From Kiritimatiellia bacterium (GTDB taxonomy: Bacteria; Verrucomicrobiota; Kiritimatiellia; RFP12; UBA1067): a stretch of 38,099 bases of DNA. The position numbers were made by a program, and so were the translations under genes. A model generated the notes under the pieces. That model was not told where the DNA came from. It was given only the letters and a program-made list of their open reading frames with translations, and made no database searches. Every line of letters starts with the position of its first letter. Position 1 is the stretch's first letter. Shown one piece after another: positions 1 through 8,065 of this stretch. Where the stretch lies: the NCBI GenBank assembly GCA_028684935.1, contig JAQUEX010000007.1, positions 1 through 38,099 on the forward strand, written 5' to 3'.

Positions 1-12
1 TTTAGGGTTTAA

Positions 13-89
13 TGGTGGGCGCTACAGGATTCGAACCTGTGACTTCTACCGTGTGAAAGTAGCGCTCTAACCAACTGAGCTAAGCGCCC
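13..89 (-). tRNA. tRNA-Val (anticodon CAC)
   Basis: Read on the minus strand, this folds as a complete 77-nt tRNA with the CCA tail encoded at 15-13. The acceptor stem GGGCGCT pairs with AGCGCCC. The D-arm is GCTC/GAGC and the T-arm carries GTTCGAATC. The anticodon stem CTACT/GGTAG encloses the loop TTCACAC, so the anticodon at 55-53 is CAC, reading Val GUG codons. A strong promoter lies just upstream at 112-141. The gene follows ahbD on the same strand but probably has its own transcript. Confidence 0.97.
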
Positions 90-111
90 GCACCGTCAGA
101 AAACGGGTGTA

Positions 112-141
112 CTTATATCATTGCGGGGCTCGCTGTGTCAA
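112..141 (-). promoter_or_regulatory. sigma70-type promoter of tRNA-Val
   Basis: On the minus strand there is a perfect -35 TTGACA (141-136), an 18-nt spacer and a -10 TATAAG (117-112). Transcription would start about 15 nt before the mature tRNA 5' end at 89. The promoter sits between the ahbD stop and the tRNA. Confidence 0.7.
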
Positions 142-159
142 GCGGCAGCATCAAAAAAA

Positions 160-1245
160 TCACTCTGCCACGGGCCGTAGCGCGGTAGAACCGCCTGCCG
201 CAGCAAGCGGACAACCGGTCTCGGCGGCCATGTAGTCGCCGGTGGCGGCATAGGCGCGCGCCCGGCAGCCGCCACAGCCTTGGCGGAAGGCGCACACGCC
301 GCACGCGCCGGCGTAGCGGTCGGGCTGACGCAGATCGTTGAAGACCGGCGAGGTCTCATAAGCGCGACGGAAATCGAATCCGTGCTGCCGCAGATCGCCG
401 CTGGGCACGTCGAGAAAACCGCACGGCTGCAGGATGCCGGTGTGGGAGATGAAGACAAAGCCGCGTCCACCCATGCAGCCTGCAGGAGGCTGGCCCGGCC
501 GGCCCAGAGCGTGCCACATGCGCACGGCTTGCGGCGCGCAGGTTTCACGCACGTGGATCGGACCTTGAAGGTCCATCTCGAAGGCCCAGCGCAGGACGGC
601 TTCTGCCTCGTCCGCGGCCAGCGCGAGATCGCGCAGGCCTGCGCCGCGCCCGACCGGGACCAGAAAGAAGAGGTCGAGCGTGCGCGCGCCGCGCGCGATC
701 GCTTGCTCGCGGATGGCCGGCAGCGCGTCGCGATTGAGCCGCGAGACCGTGGCGTTCACCTGAAAGGGCATGCCGATCTCTTGCGCGATGCGCATGGCGC
801 GCGTCACGTTGTCGAACGCGCCGGCGACGCCGCGAAAGGCGTCATGGTCGGCGGCGCAGGCGCCGTCGAGGCTGAAGCTGCATGCCGTGACGCCGGCGTC
901 TTGAAGCGCCAGCAGACGGTCGCGGGTGACCAGCGTGCCGCACGGTGCCATGACCGAACGCAGGCCGCGCGTCGCGGCGGCGCGAACGAGGTCGAGAATG
1001 TCGGGCCGCGCCATCGGTTCGCCGCCGGTCCAGATGATCATCGGCCGGCCGAACGCGGCGAGAGAATCCAGCACGCGCAGGCACTCGCCGGTCGTCAGCT
1101 CATGGTCATACGCGCGGTCTTGGGCGCCGGCGCGGCAGTGGCGGCAGGCCAGCGGACAGCGGCGCGTGACTTCCCACGCGATCACGCGGGGCGAGACAGC
1201 GGGCTCTTCAGCGGCAATGGGGACGCGGGAGGGATGTGCGTTCAT
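160..1245 (-). CDS. ahbD: AhbD-like radical SAM haem b synthase (Fe-coproporphyrin III decarboxylase)
   Basis: This 361-residue radical SAM protein has the 4Fe-4S/SAM motif CPLACRHC (Cys30, 34, 37) in the context AWEVTRRCPLACRHCRA, which is typical of AhbD. A GGEP motif follows, and a cysteine-rich SPASM-type tail (CGVCAFRQGCGGC, then a last Cys near residue 347) should hold an auxiliary cluster. By family knowledge AhbD decarboxylates two propionates of Fe-coproporphyrin III to vinyls, giving haem b in the anaerobic siroheme-dependent pathway. The start ATG overlaps the ahbC stop by 4 nt (ATGA), so the two are translationally coupled. The pairing with an unmistakable AhbC is the main reason for this call over another SPASM enzyme such as a PqqE relative. 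Confidence 0.87.
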   Translation of the reverse strand: MNAHPSRVPIAAEEPAVSPRVIAWEVTRRCPLACRHCRAGAQDRAYDHELTTGECLRVLDSLAAFGRPMIIWTGGEPMARPDILDLVRAAATRGLRSVMAPCGTLVTRDRLLALQDAGVTACSFSLDGACAADHDAFRGVAGAFDNVTRAMRIAQEIGMPFQVNATVSRLNRDALPAIREQAIARGARTLDLFFLVPVGRGAGLRDLALAADEAEAVLRWAFEMDLQGPIHVRETCAPQAVRMWHALGRPGQPPAGCMGGRGFVFISHTGILQPCGFLDVPSGDLRQHGFDFRRAYETSPVFNDLRQPDRYAGACGVCAFRQGCGGCRARAYAATGDYMAAETGCPLAAAGGSTALRPVAE

Positions 1246-2429
1246 GAGCGGGGGGACGCGATTTCGTCGTCAGTCAAATAACAGGCGGGGTCCACGCCCC
1301 AGAGATCGCCGGTGGCGGCTTCGGCGCGCGCGCGGAAGTTGCCGCCGCAGACGTCAAGAAAGCGGCAGGTCACGCAGCGTCCGGTGACGTGCTGTTTTTT
1401 GGCGCGCAATTGCGCGAGCAGGCTGTCCGGCGCGGGCTCGCCCCAGATTTTGCTGAAGGGGGTTTGCCGCACGTTTCCGACCGGTTTGTTGCGCCAGAAC
1501 TGGTCCGGGTAAACGGTGCCGTCCCAACTGACACAGCCGATGCCGTGGCCCGTGCTGTTGCCGCCGTTCATGCGCAGAAGCGTCATCACTTCGTCGGCCC
1601 GAGGATTTGCCTCGCGCTGCATGCGCAGGTAGAGGTAGGGGCCATCGCAATGGTTGTCCACGGTGAGCACCTCCACCGGGAAACCGCGCGCGTGCAGACG
1701 CGCGGTGCGTTCGATGATCAGATCCAGCGTGGCGCGGCGTTGCTCGGGCGCGAGGTCGTGTGAGGCGATATCGGCGCCGCGGCCGCAGTAGACCAAGTGG
1801 TAGAGGCAGATGCGCGGGATGCGTTCGGCTTCCATCAAATCAAAGATCGCCGGAATGTCGGCGATGTTGTCGCGGGTCATGGTGACGCGCAGGCCAACCT
1901 TGATGCCGGCCTCGCGGCAGGCGCGGATGCCGGCCACGGAACGACGGAACGCGCCGGGGCAGACGCGGAAACGGTCGTGCGTGGCTTCGCTGCCGTCGAT
2001 ACTGATGCCGACATACGAGACGCCGATCGCCTGGATCTGCGCGGCGAGCGCGGCATCGATCAGGGTGCCGTTCGTCGAGAAGACGACGCGCAGGCCCTTG
2101 CCGACGGCGTGGCGCGCGAGATCCAGAATGTCGGGCCGGATAAAGGGCTCGCCGCCCGAGAAGAGTAGGACGGGGCAGCCGAAGGCGGCCAGGTCATCGA
2201 TCAGGGCAAACGCCTCGACGGTAGTCAGTTCATCGGGGGTGCCCTGGGTCGCGGCATAGCAGTGGGTGCAGGCCAGATTGCAGGCAGATGTGACGTTCCA
2301 AACAACCACCGGCTTCTTGTCGGCGGAAAACTGCAGCAGGTGGCTGGGCAGTTTAGCGGAGTGACGGCCGTAGCGCAGCGGGTCCGACACTTCGACCTGT
2401 CCCATGTAGAGCTTGGAAATTCCGATCAT
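1242..2429 (-). CDS. ahbC: AhbC-like radical SAM 12,18-didecarboxysiroheme deacetylase
   Basis: This 395-residue radical SAM/SPASM protein begins MIGISKLYMGQVEVSDPLRY and continues with a KLPSHLLQFSADKKPVVVWN block, a highly characteristic AhbC N-terminus. The SAM cluster motif is CNLACTHC (Cys50, 54, 57), followed by GGEP. The C-terminal auxiliary-cluster cysteines include CVTCRFLDVCGG. AhbC removes the two acetate side chains of 12,18-didecarboxysiroheme to give Fe-coproporphyrin III, the substrate of AhbD encoded next. The start overlaps the stop of the upstream secreted-protein gene by 4 nt. The ahbA/B and siroheme genes are not in this window. The pair implies oxygen-independent haem synthesis. 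Confidence 0.92.
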   Translation of the reverse strand: MIGISKLYMGQVEVSDPLRYGRHSAKLPSHLLQFSADKKPVVVWNVTSACNLACTHCYAATQGTPDELTTVEAFALIDDLAAFGCPVLLFSGGEPFIRPDILDLARHAVGKGLRVVFSTNGTLIDAALAAQIQAIGVSYVGISIDGSEATHDRFRVCPGAFRRSVAGIRACREAGIKVGLRVTMTRDNIADIPAIFDLMEAERIPRICLYHLVYCGRGADIASHDLAPEQRRATLDLIIERTARLHARGFPVEVLTVDNHCDGPYLYLRMQREANPRADEVMTLLRMNGGNSTGHGIGCVSWDGTVYPDQFWRNKPVGNVRQTPFSKIWGEPAPDSLLAQLRAKKQHVTGRCVTCRFLDVCGGNFRARAEAATGDLWGVDPACYLTDDEIASPRS

Positions 2430-4876
2430 GGATTCACCTTTTTGTCGCTGGGGGTTGAGGGGGCGGGGCCGGCGACACGTGCAACGGGCGTGTCGCGTGT
2501 CAGGGGCTCACGCACGGAGAAGGTCACAGGCGCGGAACCCACGACCAGGCCGTTCGATGTCGTGGCGGCGGCCCAGAGCGTGTAGCTGCCGGCGCTGAGG
2601 CGCGACTGCGGCGGGCCCTTTTCAACGGCGGCCGAACAGACGGGGGCCGTCGCGATGCCGAGGCGTTTGTGGTCGAGGAACAGCGTGAGACTGCCGATGC
2701 CCGCGGCGGCATCCGCCTCGGCCCGCGCGGTCACAAAAGCGGGGCCCTCGATCACGCTGTCCGGCACGGGCGCAGTGACGCGCACCTGAGGGACCGGCGT
2801 GCCGTCGGCCGAGACGCGGAACGCAACATCAAAACTTATGTCATGGTACCGGAGGTCGGCCGAGGTGGTGGACACGGTGACCAGCAACGTACCCTTCGCG
2901 TAGTCGTCGGCACAAGGCGCAAGCTGCACGGGGCTGCCGCTGTCATGGTCGGGGGAGAAATAGACCTCTTGCGTGAATCGGCCGTTCTGCGCGATGCGCA
3001 CGTGCACGATCTCGCACGGGCGCTCGGTCGGGCGCAGCAGCACGGTATAGCCGGTGCGGGGCGAGATCAGTGTCCGGTCAAATGCCAACGATCCTTGCGA
3101 GCGATCGTCGAAATTGAGCAGGAAGGGGCGCAGATCGTTGGCACCGTCGACGCTTTTATCTTCGGACTGCACGCTGGCCATGACATGGAAGAAGAGCGAG
3201 GGGGCGTTGGTGGCCGGAAGGATGCGGACCGTCTGTTCAATATCGAAGTTTTCCGGCGTGAAGATCAGCGATTCGCGCGAGAGTTGGGCGATGCCCGGGA
3301 TGTCGGTGGCGCAGAACACGCGGGCCTCGCGCGAGGGCCGGTCGAGCAGGCGGATGCCGACAAAGCCGGGCCTGTCGGCATCGATGCGGTAGGTGCCGCT
3401 GCTCATGAGGAGGGCGTTGACCGGTTCGCGCAGCGTGGCGAGTTGGCGCAGGGTCTCGAAGCCGATGCGGGCGCAGAGATCGTGGCGGCCGTGCGGATGG
3501 TCGGCATTGGCGTGGCGTGGCTTGGCCTTTTCCGGCGGCGGCAGGTAGCGGTCGGTCACTGTGGTGTAGAGCATGTTGGCCAGCATGTAGGTCAGCCAGT
3601 CGTTGACGCGTCCGGGGGCGGGCGGGCGGACGAGTGTGGCGTCAGTCTGATGTGCGCGGGCCCAGGCGATCGGGAAGGGGACAAAGACCATGCCGCGCGT
3701 TTTGGCGAACTCATAGCCTTCAATCGATATGGCTTCAAGGCGGCGCAGCGTCGCGAGCCCGTCAGGGTCGTCCGCAGGCAGGCGGCAAAAAACAGCGGTG
3801 CAGGGCGTCGGCTGATTCGTCGGGGGCAGGCTCAGCGACGTATAAAGCTGCGGATCGGCGTAGAGGCTCATCTGCTGCATGTCGCCGTACACCAGGTCAA
3901 AGGCCGATGCATAGCGGTCGAAGCCGTCCGTATACCATTCTGCGGGCGTTTTCCAAAACCACTCTTGGAACGCGGCGTCCAGGATGAACTGGAGGTTCTG
4001 ACGCAGCGGATCATCGGTGGACGTGTTGGGCACATAGATCTTGAGCCGCTGTTTGATGCGAGGCTCAATGCGCACGACACCCGCAAAAGGACCGCTGTAG
4101 TGACGGGCCGCGCGTGCGTTGGCGACGGCTTCACGCGCAGAGAGCGCGAGCGCTTCCGTGGTGCGCCGGGTCGTCCAATACGTTTCGAGCGCGTCTTTCG
4201 GGACGCGTTCACCGGCGAGTTGGACATAGACGGCAGCCGCGGTCAGGTACGCGCAGGATCGGGCCCGCACGGGCGAGGTGCCGGGCAGCCGGTTCCGGGC
4301 CAGGGTCTCTCGCCAGGCAAAGGCGGCGGGGATCACCTCCACACCGCAGCCGTCGCCCACGCGGTAGACCGCTTCGGCGATTGCGGGCAGGCGTTTGTCG
4401 CGGAAGGAGAGGCCGGGCCTGCTCATGACGGCAAGCGCCGTGCGAAGGCCTGCCGTGCGCGCCTGCGCGTTGATGGCGCGAACGCCTTCAAAGAAGAATT
4501 CGGGATAGTCGTTGACGCACGCGTCGTGTTCCGCGAGCACAAGCACATCGTACGCGCCGCTGAAAAGCTGTGCGCGCGCAGCCTGGGCGTCCGGGTGATA
4601 CCACCAGCCCATCAAGGTGCGGGTGAGCGTGACCGGCTCGAACGCGACCCGCACCGGTTTGCCGGGTTTGGCGGCTTTAAGCATGCTTTCGAGGTCGGAA
4701 CAGATGTCGGCGGCGTTGATGCCGCCGGCCTGTTGCGGCGCAGAGAGCCAGGCCACGCGGATAAAGCCGTCATTGTTGCGGTCGAGGTCGGCTGCCGCTG
4801 CCTGGGCGGGGCGCGGGACAGCCGCGGCCGCCAAGGCGGCCAGCCATCCGATCTTTTTCCACAGACCCAGGGTCAT
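2426..4876 (-). CDS. Secreted protein with SGNH-like N-terminal part and C-terminal Ig-like domain
   Basis: This 816-residue protein is of unknown function. I start it at 4876, where the ATG overlaps the holA stop (ATGA) and begins a clear signal peptide (MTLGLWKKIGWLAALAAAAV, cleavage near AQA, residue about 26). An upstream extension would run inside holA. Just after the signal is DLDRNNDGFIRVAWLS, which resembles an EF-hand/dockerin-like loop. The following roughly 200 residues look like a flavodoxin/SGNH-hydrolase fold (for example YDVLVLAEHD), but I cannot identify the catalytic GDS serine, so activity is doubtful. Residues about 690-795 look like a bacterial Ig-like beta-sandwich, and the tail is Pro/Ala-rich. 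It lies between holA and the haem genes, with 4-nt overlaps on both sides. Confidence 0.75.
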   Translation of the reverse strand: MTLGLWKKIGWLAALAAAAVPRPAQAAAADLDRNNDGFIRVAWLSAPQQAGGINAADICSDLESMLKAAKPGKPVRVAFEPVTLTRTLMGWWYHPDAQAARAQLFSGAYDVLVLAEHDACVNDYPEFFFEGVRAINAQARTAGLRTALAVMSRPGLSFRDKRLPAIAEAVYRVGDGCGVEVIPAAFAWRETLARNRLPGTSPVRARSCAYLTAAAVYVQLAGERVPKDALETYWTTRRTTEALALSAREAVANARAARHYSGPFAGVVRIEPRIKQRLKIYVPNTSTDDPLRQNLQFILDAAFQEWFWKTPAEWYTDGFDRYASAFDLVYGDMQQMSLYADPQLYTSLSLPPTNQPTPCTAVFCRLPADDPDGLATLRRLEAISIEGYEFAKTRGMVFVPFPIAWARAHQTDATLVRPPAPGRVNDWLTYMLANMLYTTVTDRYLPPPEKAKPRHANADHPHGRHDLCARIGFETLRQLATLREPVNALLMSSGTYRIDADRPGFVGIRLLDRPSREARVFCATDIPGIAQLSRESLIFTPENFDIEQTVRILPATNAPSLFFHVMASVQSEDKSVDGANDLRPFLLNFDDRSQGSLAFDRTLISPRTGYTVLLRPTERPCEIVHVRIAQNGRFTQEVYFSPDHDSGSPVQLAPCADDYAKGTLLVTVSTTSADLRYHDISFDVAFRVSADGTPVPQVRVTAPVPDSVIEGPAFVTARAEADAAAGIGSLTLFLDHKRLGIATAPVCSAAVEKGPPQSRLSAGSYTLWAAATTSNGLVVGSAPVTFSVREPLTRDTPVARVAGPAPSTPSDKKVNP

Positions 4877-6012
4877 CGCGCTCCTGCCGCGGCCGGGCGC
4901 GCGGGCCTGGCCTTCGAAGAGGGGTTGCCGATAATCCGCAACAGGGTGGTTTCCAGCAGAAACATTTCGGGCAGCGCACACGTCACGAGTTTCTCCCGCA
5001 GGTCCAAGATGCGATAGCGCGCCAGGCGCAGTTCCTGAAGCGTAAAGTTGAGGGCGTGGGGCAGTTTCTTTTTCAATGCCCACGTATTCATCGCGGTCGG
5101 GTTGACCGGCAGCGCACTGAGCAGCGCGGCGGCTTCGGGCGGCAGGTTCTTGTTCCAGCCGCAGGCTCCACCCGCACTGCCATAGACCCATTTGCGGTCG
5201 TGGGCCTCGCGCAGGATCAGCAGGTCACGCACAGTCTTTTCAAGCATCGCGGCCAGCATGACGCCGATGCCGCGCTGGCCGCTCAGGCGCTTGAGGGTGG
5301 TGAGGACGCCCAGCGCGTTGCGCTCGCCAAAAGCGTCGAGCAGATCCCAGGCCTCGGCCTCGCGGCCGATGGAGGTGATCTCGCGCACGTCGTCGACGGT
5401 CACACGGTTGCGGTCGCCCGCATAGAGGCGTAGTTTTTCGATCTCGCTGACCAAGAGCCGAGTGTCGCAGCCGACGCGCTTGAGGAATTCGGCGCGCGCA
5501 GCCGGATCAACAGCAAGTCCCGCCTTCACGAACAGGGCGTCCATGCGCTGACCGGCCAGTTTTTCAAGCTCCCACGCCTTCAGGCCGTTGCCGAAATCCT
5601 GGACCTCGCCGTGCTGCTGGCACGTTTTGAAAAACGTGGACGAGCGCAGCACTTTGGCCGCCGTGATGATCAACGTCTGGCCGTCGAGCAAGCCGTCTTT
5701 CAGCCACGTGACAAGCTTGTGGACCGCTTCTTTGGCGGCCGTCGTGTCTGCGCTGCGGCCGCCGCCGGTCAGAAACGTCACATCCCGGAACCAGGTCACT
5801 TTCGTGGCCCCGAAAAAGCCGGGAGTCTGCACCGATTCCATGCAGGCGTCAACGGCTTTTCGAATCTCATCGCCAGTGTCACGGTGCCCGTCCACAGTCT
5901 CGACGCCGAACGCGCGATCCGGCTCCGGCACGAGCTGACTGATCCGCTCGCGCGCAGCCGCATCGACGAGATAATCGTCGTCGCCGCAGATAAGGCACAG
6001 TTTCCCTTCCAT
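4873..6012 (-). CDS. holA: DNA polymerase III subunit delta
   Basis: This 379-residue protein begins MEGKLCLICGDDDYLVDAAA, the usual delta start in which a short strand leads into the DDxYL motif that replaces a Walker A. The downstream text matches the clamp-loader delta fold: TLIITAAKVLRSSTFFKTC, then a helical domain with VGCDTRLLVSEIEKLRLYAGD and VTVDDVREITSIGREAEAWDLLDAF, ending in the C-terminal collar helices. Delta opens the beta sliding clamp within the gamma/tau complex. It is the first gene of a run of four overlapping genes (holA, secreted protein, ahbC, ahbD). Its length is slightly above the usual ~340 because of an Ala/Pro-rich C-terminal tail. Confidence 0.93.
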   Translation of the reverse strand: MEGKLCLICGDDDYLVDAAARERISQLVPEPDRAFGVETVDGHRDTGDEIRKAVDACMESVQTPGFFGATKVTWFRDVTFLTGGGRSADTTAAKEAVHKLVTWLKDGLLDGQTLIITAAKVLRSSTFFKTCQQHGEVQDFGNGLKAWELEKLAGQRMDALFVKAGLAVDPAARAEFLKRVGCDTRLLVSEIEKLRLYAGDRNRVTVDDVREITSIGREAEAWDLLDAFGERNALGVLTTLKRLSGQRGIGVMLAAMLEKTVRDLLILREAHDRKWVYGSAGGACGWNKNLPPEAAALLSALPVNPTAMNTWALKKKLPHALNFTLQELRLARYRILDLREKLVTCALPEMFLLETTLLRIIGNPSSKARPARPAAAGAR

Positions 6013-6023
6013 AAGCCCACCAC

Positions 6024-6060
6024 TATAGTGAAAACCGTGGCGATTGGCGAGACGCCAATC
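6024..6060. repeat. Double palindromic intergenic element between holA and the SH3-like gene
   Basis: Two inverted repeats occur within 37 nt: GATTGGCG-AGA-CGCCAATC (6042-6060, perfect 8-bp stem) and the palindrome CACTATAGTG nearby. On the minus strand the hairpin immediately follows the stop codon of the SH3-like gene and is followed by a short T-run, so it may be a weak terminator or processing site. The TATAGT on the minus strand could serve as a -10 for holA. No further copy is visible in this window. Confidence 0.5.
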
Positions 6061-6990
6061 TCACTTTTGCGCGGAAAGACGCACGGTGAGCGGGATGACG
6101 AAGGGCAGCCGGGAACCTTTGACGAACCAGCGCGTGCCCTCGACGGTGGCCTCGGCTCCGATGTGCGGTCCGTAGGTGATTTCCGGGGCCAGCAGGTTGC
6201 AGAGGGCCGCGGCATCGCCGTCCGGCTCACGGGTCACGAGGCAGAAGGGGGCTGATACCGGGTCCATGCCGCCCCAGTCCAACGTGCCGCGCAACGTCAC
6301 ACGCTCGCCTTGGGCAGCCGTTTCATCCAGCAGGAAGCCGGTCAGCTCGGGAGGCCGCGCAACAGCGCGGGGCGCAGCCGCCGGAGGCTCGACTTCAGGG
6401 GCGCGCGCTTCGGGCGGCGTGGCCGGCTCAGGCTGTTGTGCAGGCGGTTGGGTCAGGGCATCGATCAGCGCGCTGTAGAGGTCGGGCGGCGTCTGCGGCA
6501 CGGTGCTGTCCGGCGGCCATTCAGCGAGCGGCTCGACTTGGTCTCGCAGCACCCAGAACGTCATGCCGGGCGGCGGGACGATCTTGAGCCAGTCGCCGTA
6601 CATGCCGCGCACCTGGACGGGGGTGCCGCGCGCAAGGCTGGCGAGCGGCCGGAAGGTCGTGCCCGCACCGGCCCGCACCAAGCTTTTGTCGGCCAGCACC
6701 GCGCCGTCTCGGACTAGGTCGCGGTAGATCCACAGGGCGACGGTGTCAGGTGCTTCGACCGGCGTCCAGGGGGCATCGGTCAACTCGCCGACGACAACGA
6801 GTACTGTCTCAGCCGGCAACCAGGCGATCGCCTCAAGCGGCGGGTTGGTCGCGGCGTAGAGTGCAAGACGCCCTTGGATGCCGCGCACGCTGCTGCCGCC
6901 CCCTGTTTCGGCACATGCCATTTCGGCCGCAAGTGTCAATAGGAACAACGGCAGTAGCGCGTGTCGTAAACTGGACGTACGGGACGTCAT
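6061..6990 (-). CDS. Exported protein with SH3-like domain(s), function unknown
   Basis: This 309-residue protein is read from the ATG at 6990, which gives a good signal peptide (MTSRTSSLRHALLPLFLLTL, likely cut after ACA near residue 27). Longer starts would only add upstream noncoding sequence. The N-terminal half looks like one or two bacterial SH3-like domains: GRLALYAATNPPLEAIAWLP, then GTPVQVRGMYGDWLKIVPPP followed by FWVLRDQVEPL. A Pro/Ala/Glu-rich linker (about residues 165-220) leads to a C-terminal beta-rich domain ending VIPLTVRLSAQK. Such proteins often bind cell wall or act as envelope adaptors, but no enzyme motif is visible. It follows the small basic protein gene on the same strand. 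Confidence 0.75.
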   Translation of the reverse strand: MTSRTSSLRHALLPLFLLTLAAEMACAETGGGSSVRGIQGRLALYAATNPPLEAIAWLPAETVLVVVGELTDAPWTPVEAPDTVALWIYRDLVRDGAVLADKSLVRAGAGTTFRPLASLARGTPVQVRGMYGDWLKIVPPPGMTFWVLRDQVEPLAEWPPDSTVPQTPPDLYSALIDALTQPPAQQPEPATPPEARAPEVEPPAAAPRAVARPPELTGFLLDETAAQGERVTLRGTLDWGGMDPVSAPFCLVTREPDGDAAALCNLLAPEITYGPHIGAEATVEGTRWFVKGSRLPFVIPLTVRLSAQK

Positions 6991-7120
6991 GGTTGTTTCA
7001 GGTGCTGCGCCGTGATGGGCCTTTTGTCCAAAACAGAAAAACCGCCCGCATACGAATCCCCTGCGGGATGCCGATACACAAGCGGTTGGCGATGAAAAAA
7101 CGTGCAACCCGTCGGTACGA

Positions 7121-7276
7121 TTACGCGTCCGGCTTGGTCTTGCGCAGACCCAAACCGCGATCGCCATCTTTCCATTGGCCGCGCTTTTTCAGCAGGTTGA
7201 CACGTTCAAAACGTTTCAACACGTTGCGCTTTGCCGTAATTTTGCCTGAACCCTTTAAGCTGCTATGCTGACTCAT
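7121..7276 (-). CDS. Small basic protein of the Chlamydiae/Verrucomicrobia type
   Basis: This 51-residue, strongly basic protein starts at the ATG whose complement is 7276-7274 and ends with TAA at 7123-7121. It begins MSQHSSLKGSGKITAKRNVL, followed by KRFERVNLLKKRGQWKDGD and a GLRKTKPDA tail. The core, NVLKRFERxxLLKKRGxWKxGD followed by GLxKTKP, matches a lineage-restricted family I recall from Chlamydiae and Verrucomicrobia (described as 'small basic protein', possibly rRNA/ribosome-associated). A purine-rich ribosome-binding stretch (GAGGAGAAGAAGG) precedes the ATG, and a promoter lies at 7331-7358. It is a useful taxonomic marker. Its molecular function is not established. Confidence 0.88.
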   Translation of the reverse strand: MSQHSSLKGSGKITAKRNVLKRFERVNLLKKRGQWKDGDRGLGLRKTKPDA

Positions 7277-7330
7277 GTGACCTTCTTCTCCTCTTCGTAA
7301 CCGCCTTGGTCTGTCGGATGTAGAAACAAC

Positions 7331-7358
7331 AAAATAGCAAAAACCGGCGGCATTTCAA
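7331..7358 (-). promoter_or_regulatory. promoter of the small basic protein gene
   Basis: On the minus strand: -35 TTGAAA (7358-7353), 16-nt spacer, -10 TATTTT (7336-7331). The -10 is preceded by TTTGC, giving TTTGCTATTTT, an extended -10 pattern that recurs at dus and trmJ. The predicted leader is about 50 nt. Confidence 0.5.
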
Positions 7359-7477
7359 CCGCAATTTTAAGGTGAATAAAAAACGGGTGTTCCGTCGCTG
7401 GACTTTCAAGGTTGAAGATTGAGCAGCAGGCTGGCAATATAACGGTGTGTCGTGGTGTCGTTGAATCGGGGGGGCAG

Positions 7478-8065
7478 ATGGAGCCGCGCAAGTTGGACAG
7501 TCTGGAGCCGCAGGTCGGCGTGGGACATCGGGACGGCGATGTCGTCTACTTCCTCGGGCAGGCCTGCCGGCTGTGCGTGACGCATTCGGTCTGGAAGCGG
7601 GTCCGTCTGGAGGCGGATGTGCTGCACGTGGCGCTGGCTCATGACACAGATGGCCAGCGCGTTCAGAGGCTGGTCGACGAGTGGTTTGTGTGTCAGGCGC
7701 GCGAAGCCTTGCCGAACTGTTTCGCCGAGGCGGTAGCGCGGCATGGCTGGCGGTTGCGTCACGCGCGCGTACCGCTCGTGCTGCGCGCGCCCGGCCAGCC
7801 GTGCGGACTGCGGCTTACGGTGCGGTCGATGCGGTCGCGTTGGGGAAGCTGCTCCATGGATGGCCATGTGACGCTGAACGCCGAACTGGTGCGTCTGCCA
7901 CAGCGGCTGGTTGAGTATGTGGCGGTTCACGAACTGTGCCATCTGGTTCACCACAACCATTCGGCCGCGTTTTATTTTCAGGTGGCGACCTGTCTGCCGG
8001 ACTGGCGGCAACGGCGTGCCGAACTGAAAGCGGTCGCGCTCAGGAAGGCGCGGGAAAAAACGTGA
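7478..8065 (+). CDS. YgjP/SprT-like metal-dependent hydrolase
   Basis: This 195-residue protein has the zinc-peptidase motif HELCH (His151, Glu152, His155) followed by HHNHSAAFY with the likely third ligand His161, and the signature MRSRWGSCS that precedes it in the YgjP (DUF45) family. The frame is open back to TTG 7412. I chose ATG 7478 because a G-rich ribosome-binding stretch precedes it and a possible -10 (TATAAC, 7438-7443) lies between the two starts. The protein lacks the usual first beta-strand (RRSRR...LRV) of the family, so it may be N-terminally shortened. The stop overlaps the GTG start of the glycosyltransferase gene by 4 nt. The substrate is unknown. Confidence 0.85.
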   Translation: MEPRKLDSLEPQVGVGHRDGDVVYFLGQACRLCVTHSVWKRVRLEADVLHVALAHDTDGQRVQRLVDEWFVCQAREALPNCFAEAVARHGWRLRHARVPLVLRAPGQPCGLRLTVRSMRSRWGSCSMDGHVTLNAELVRLPQRLVEYVAVHELCHLVHHNHSAAFYFQVATCLPDWRQRRAELKAVALRKAREKT

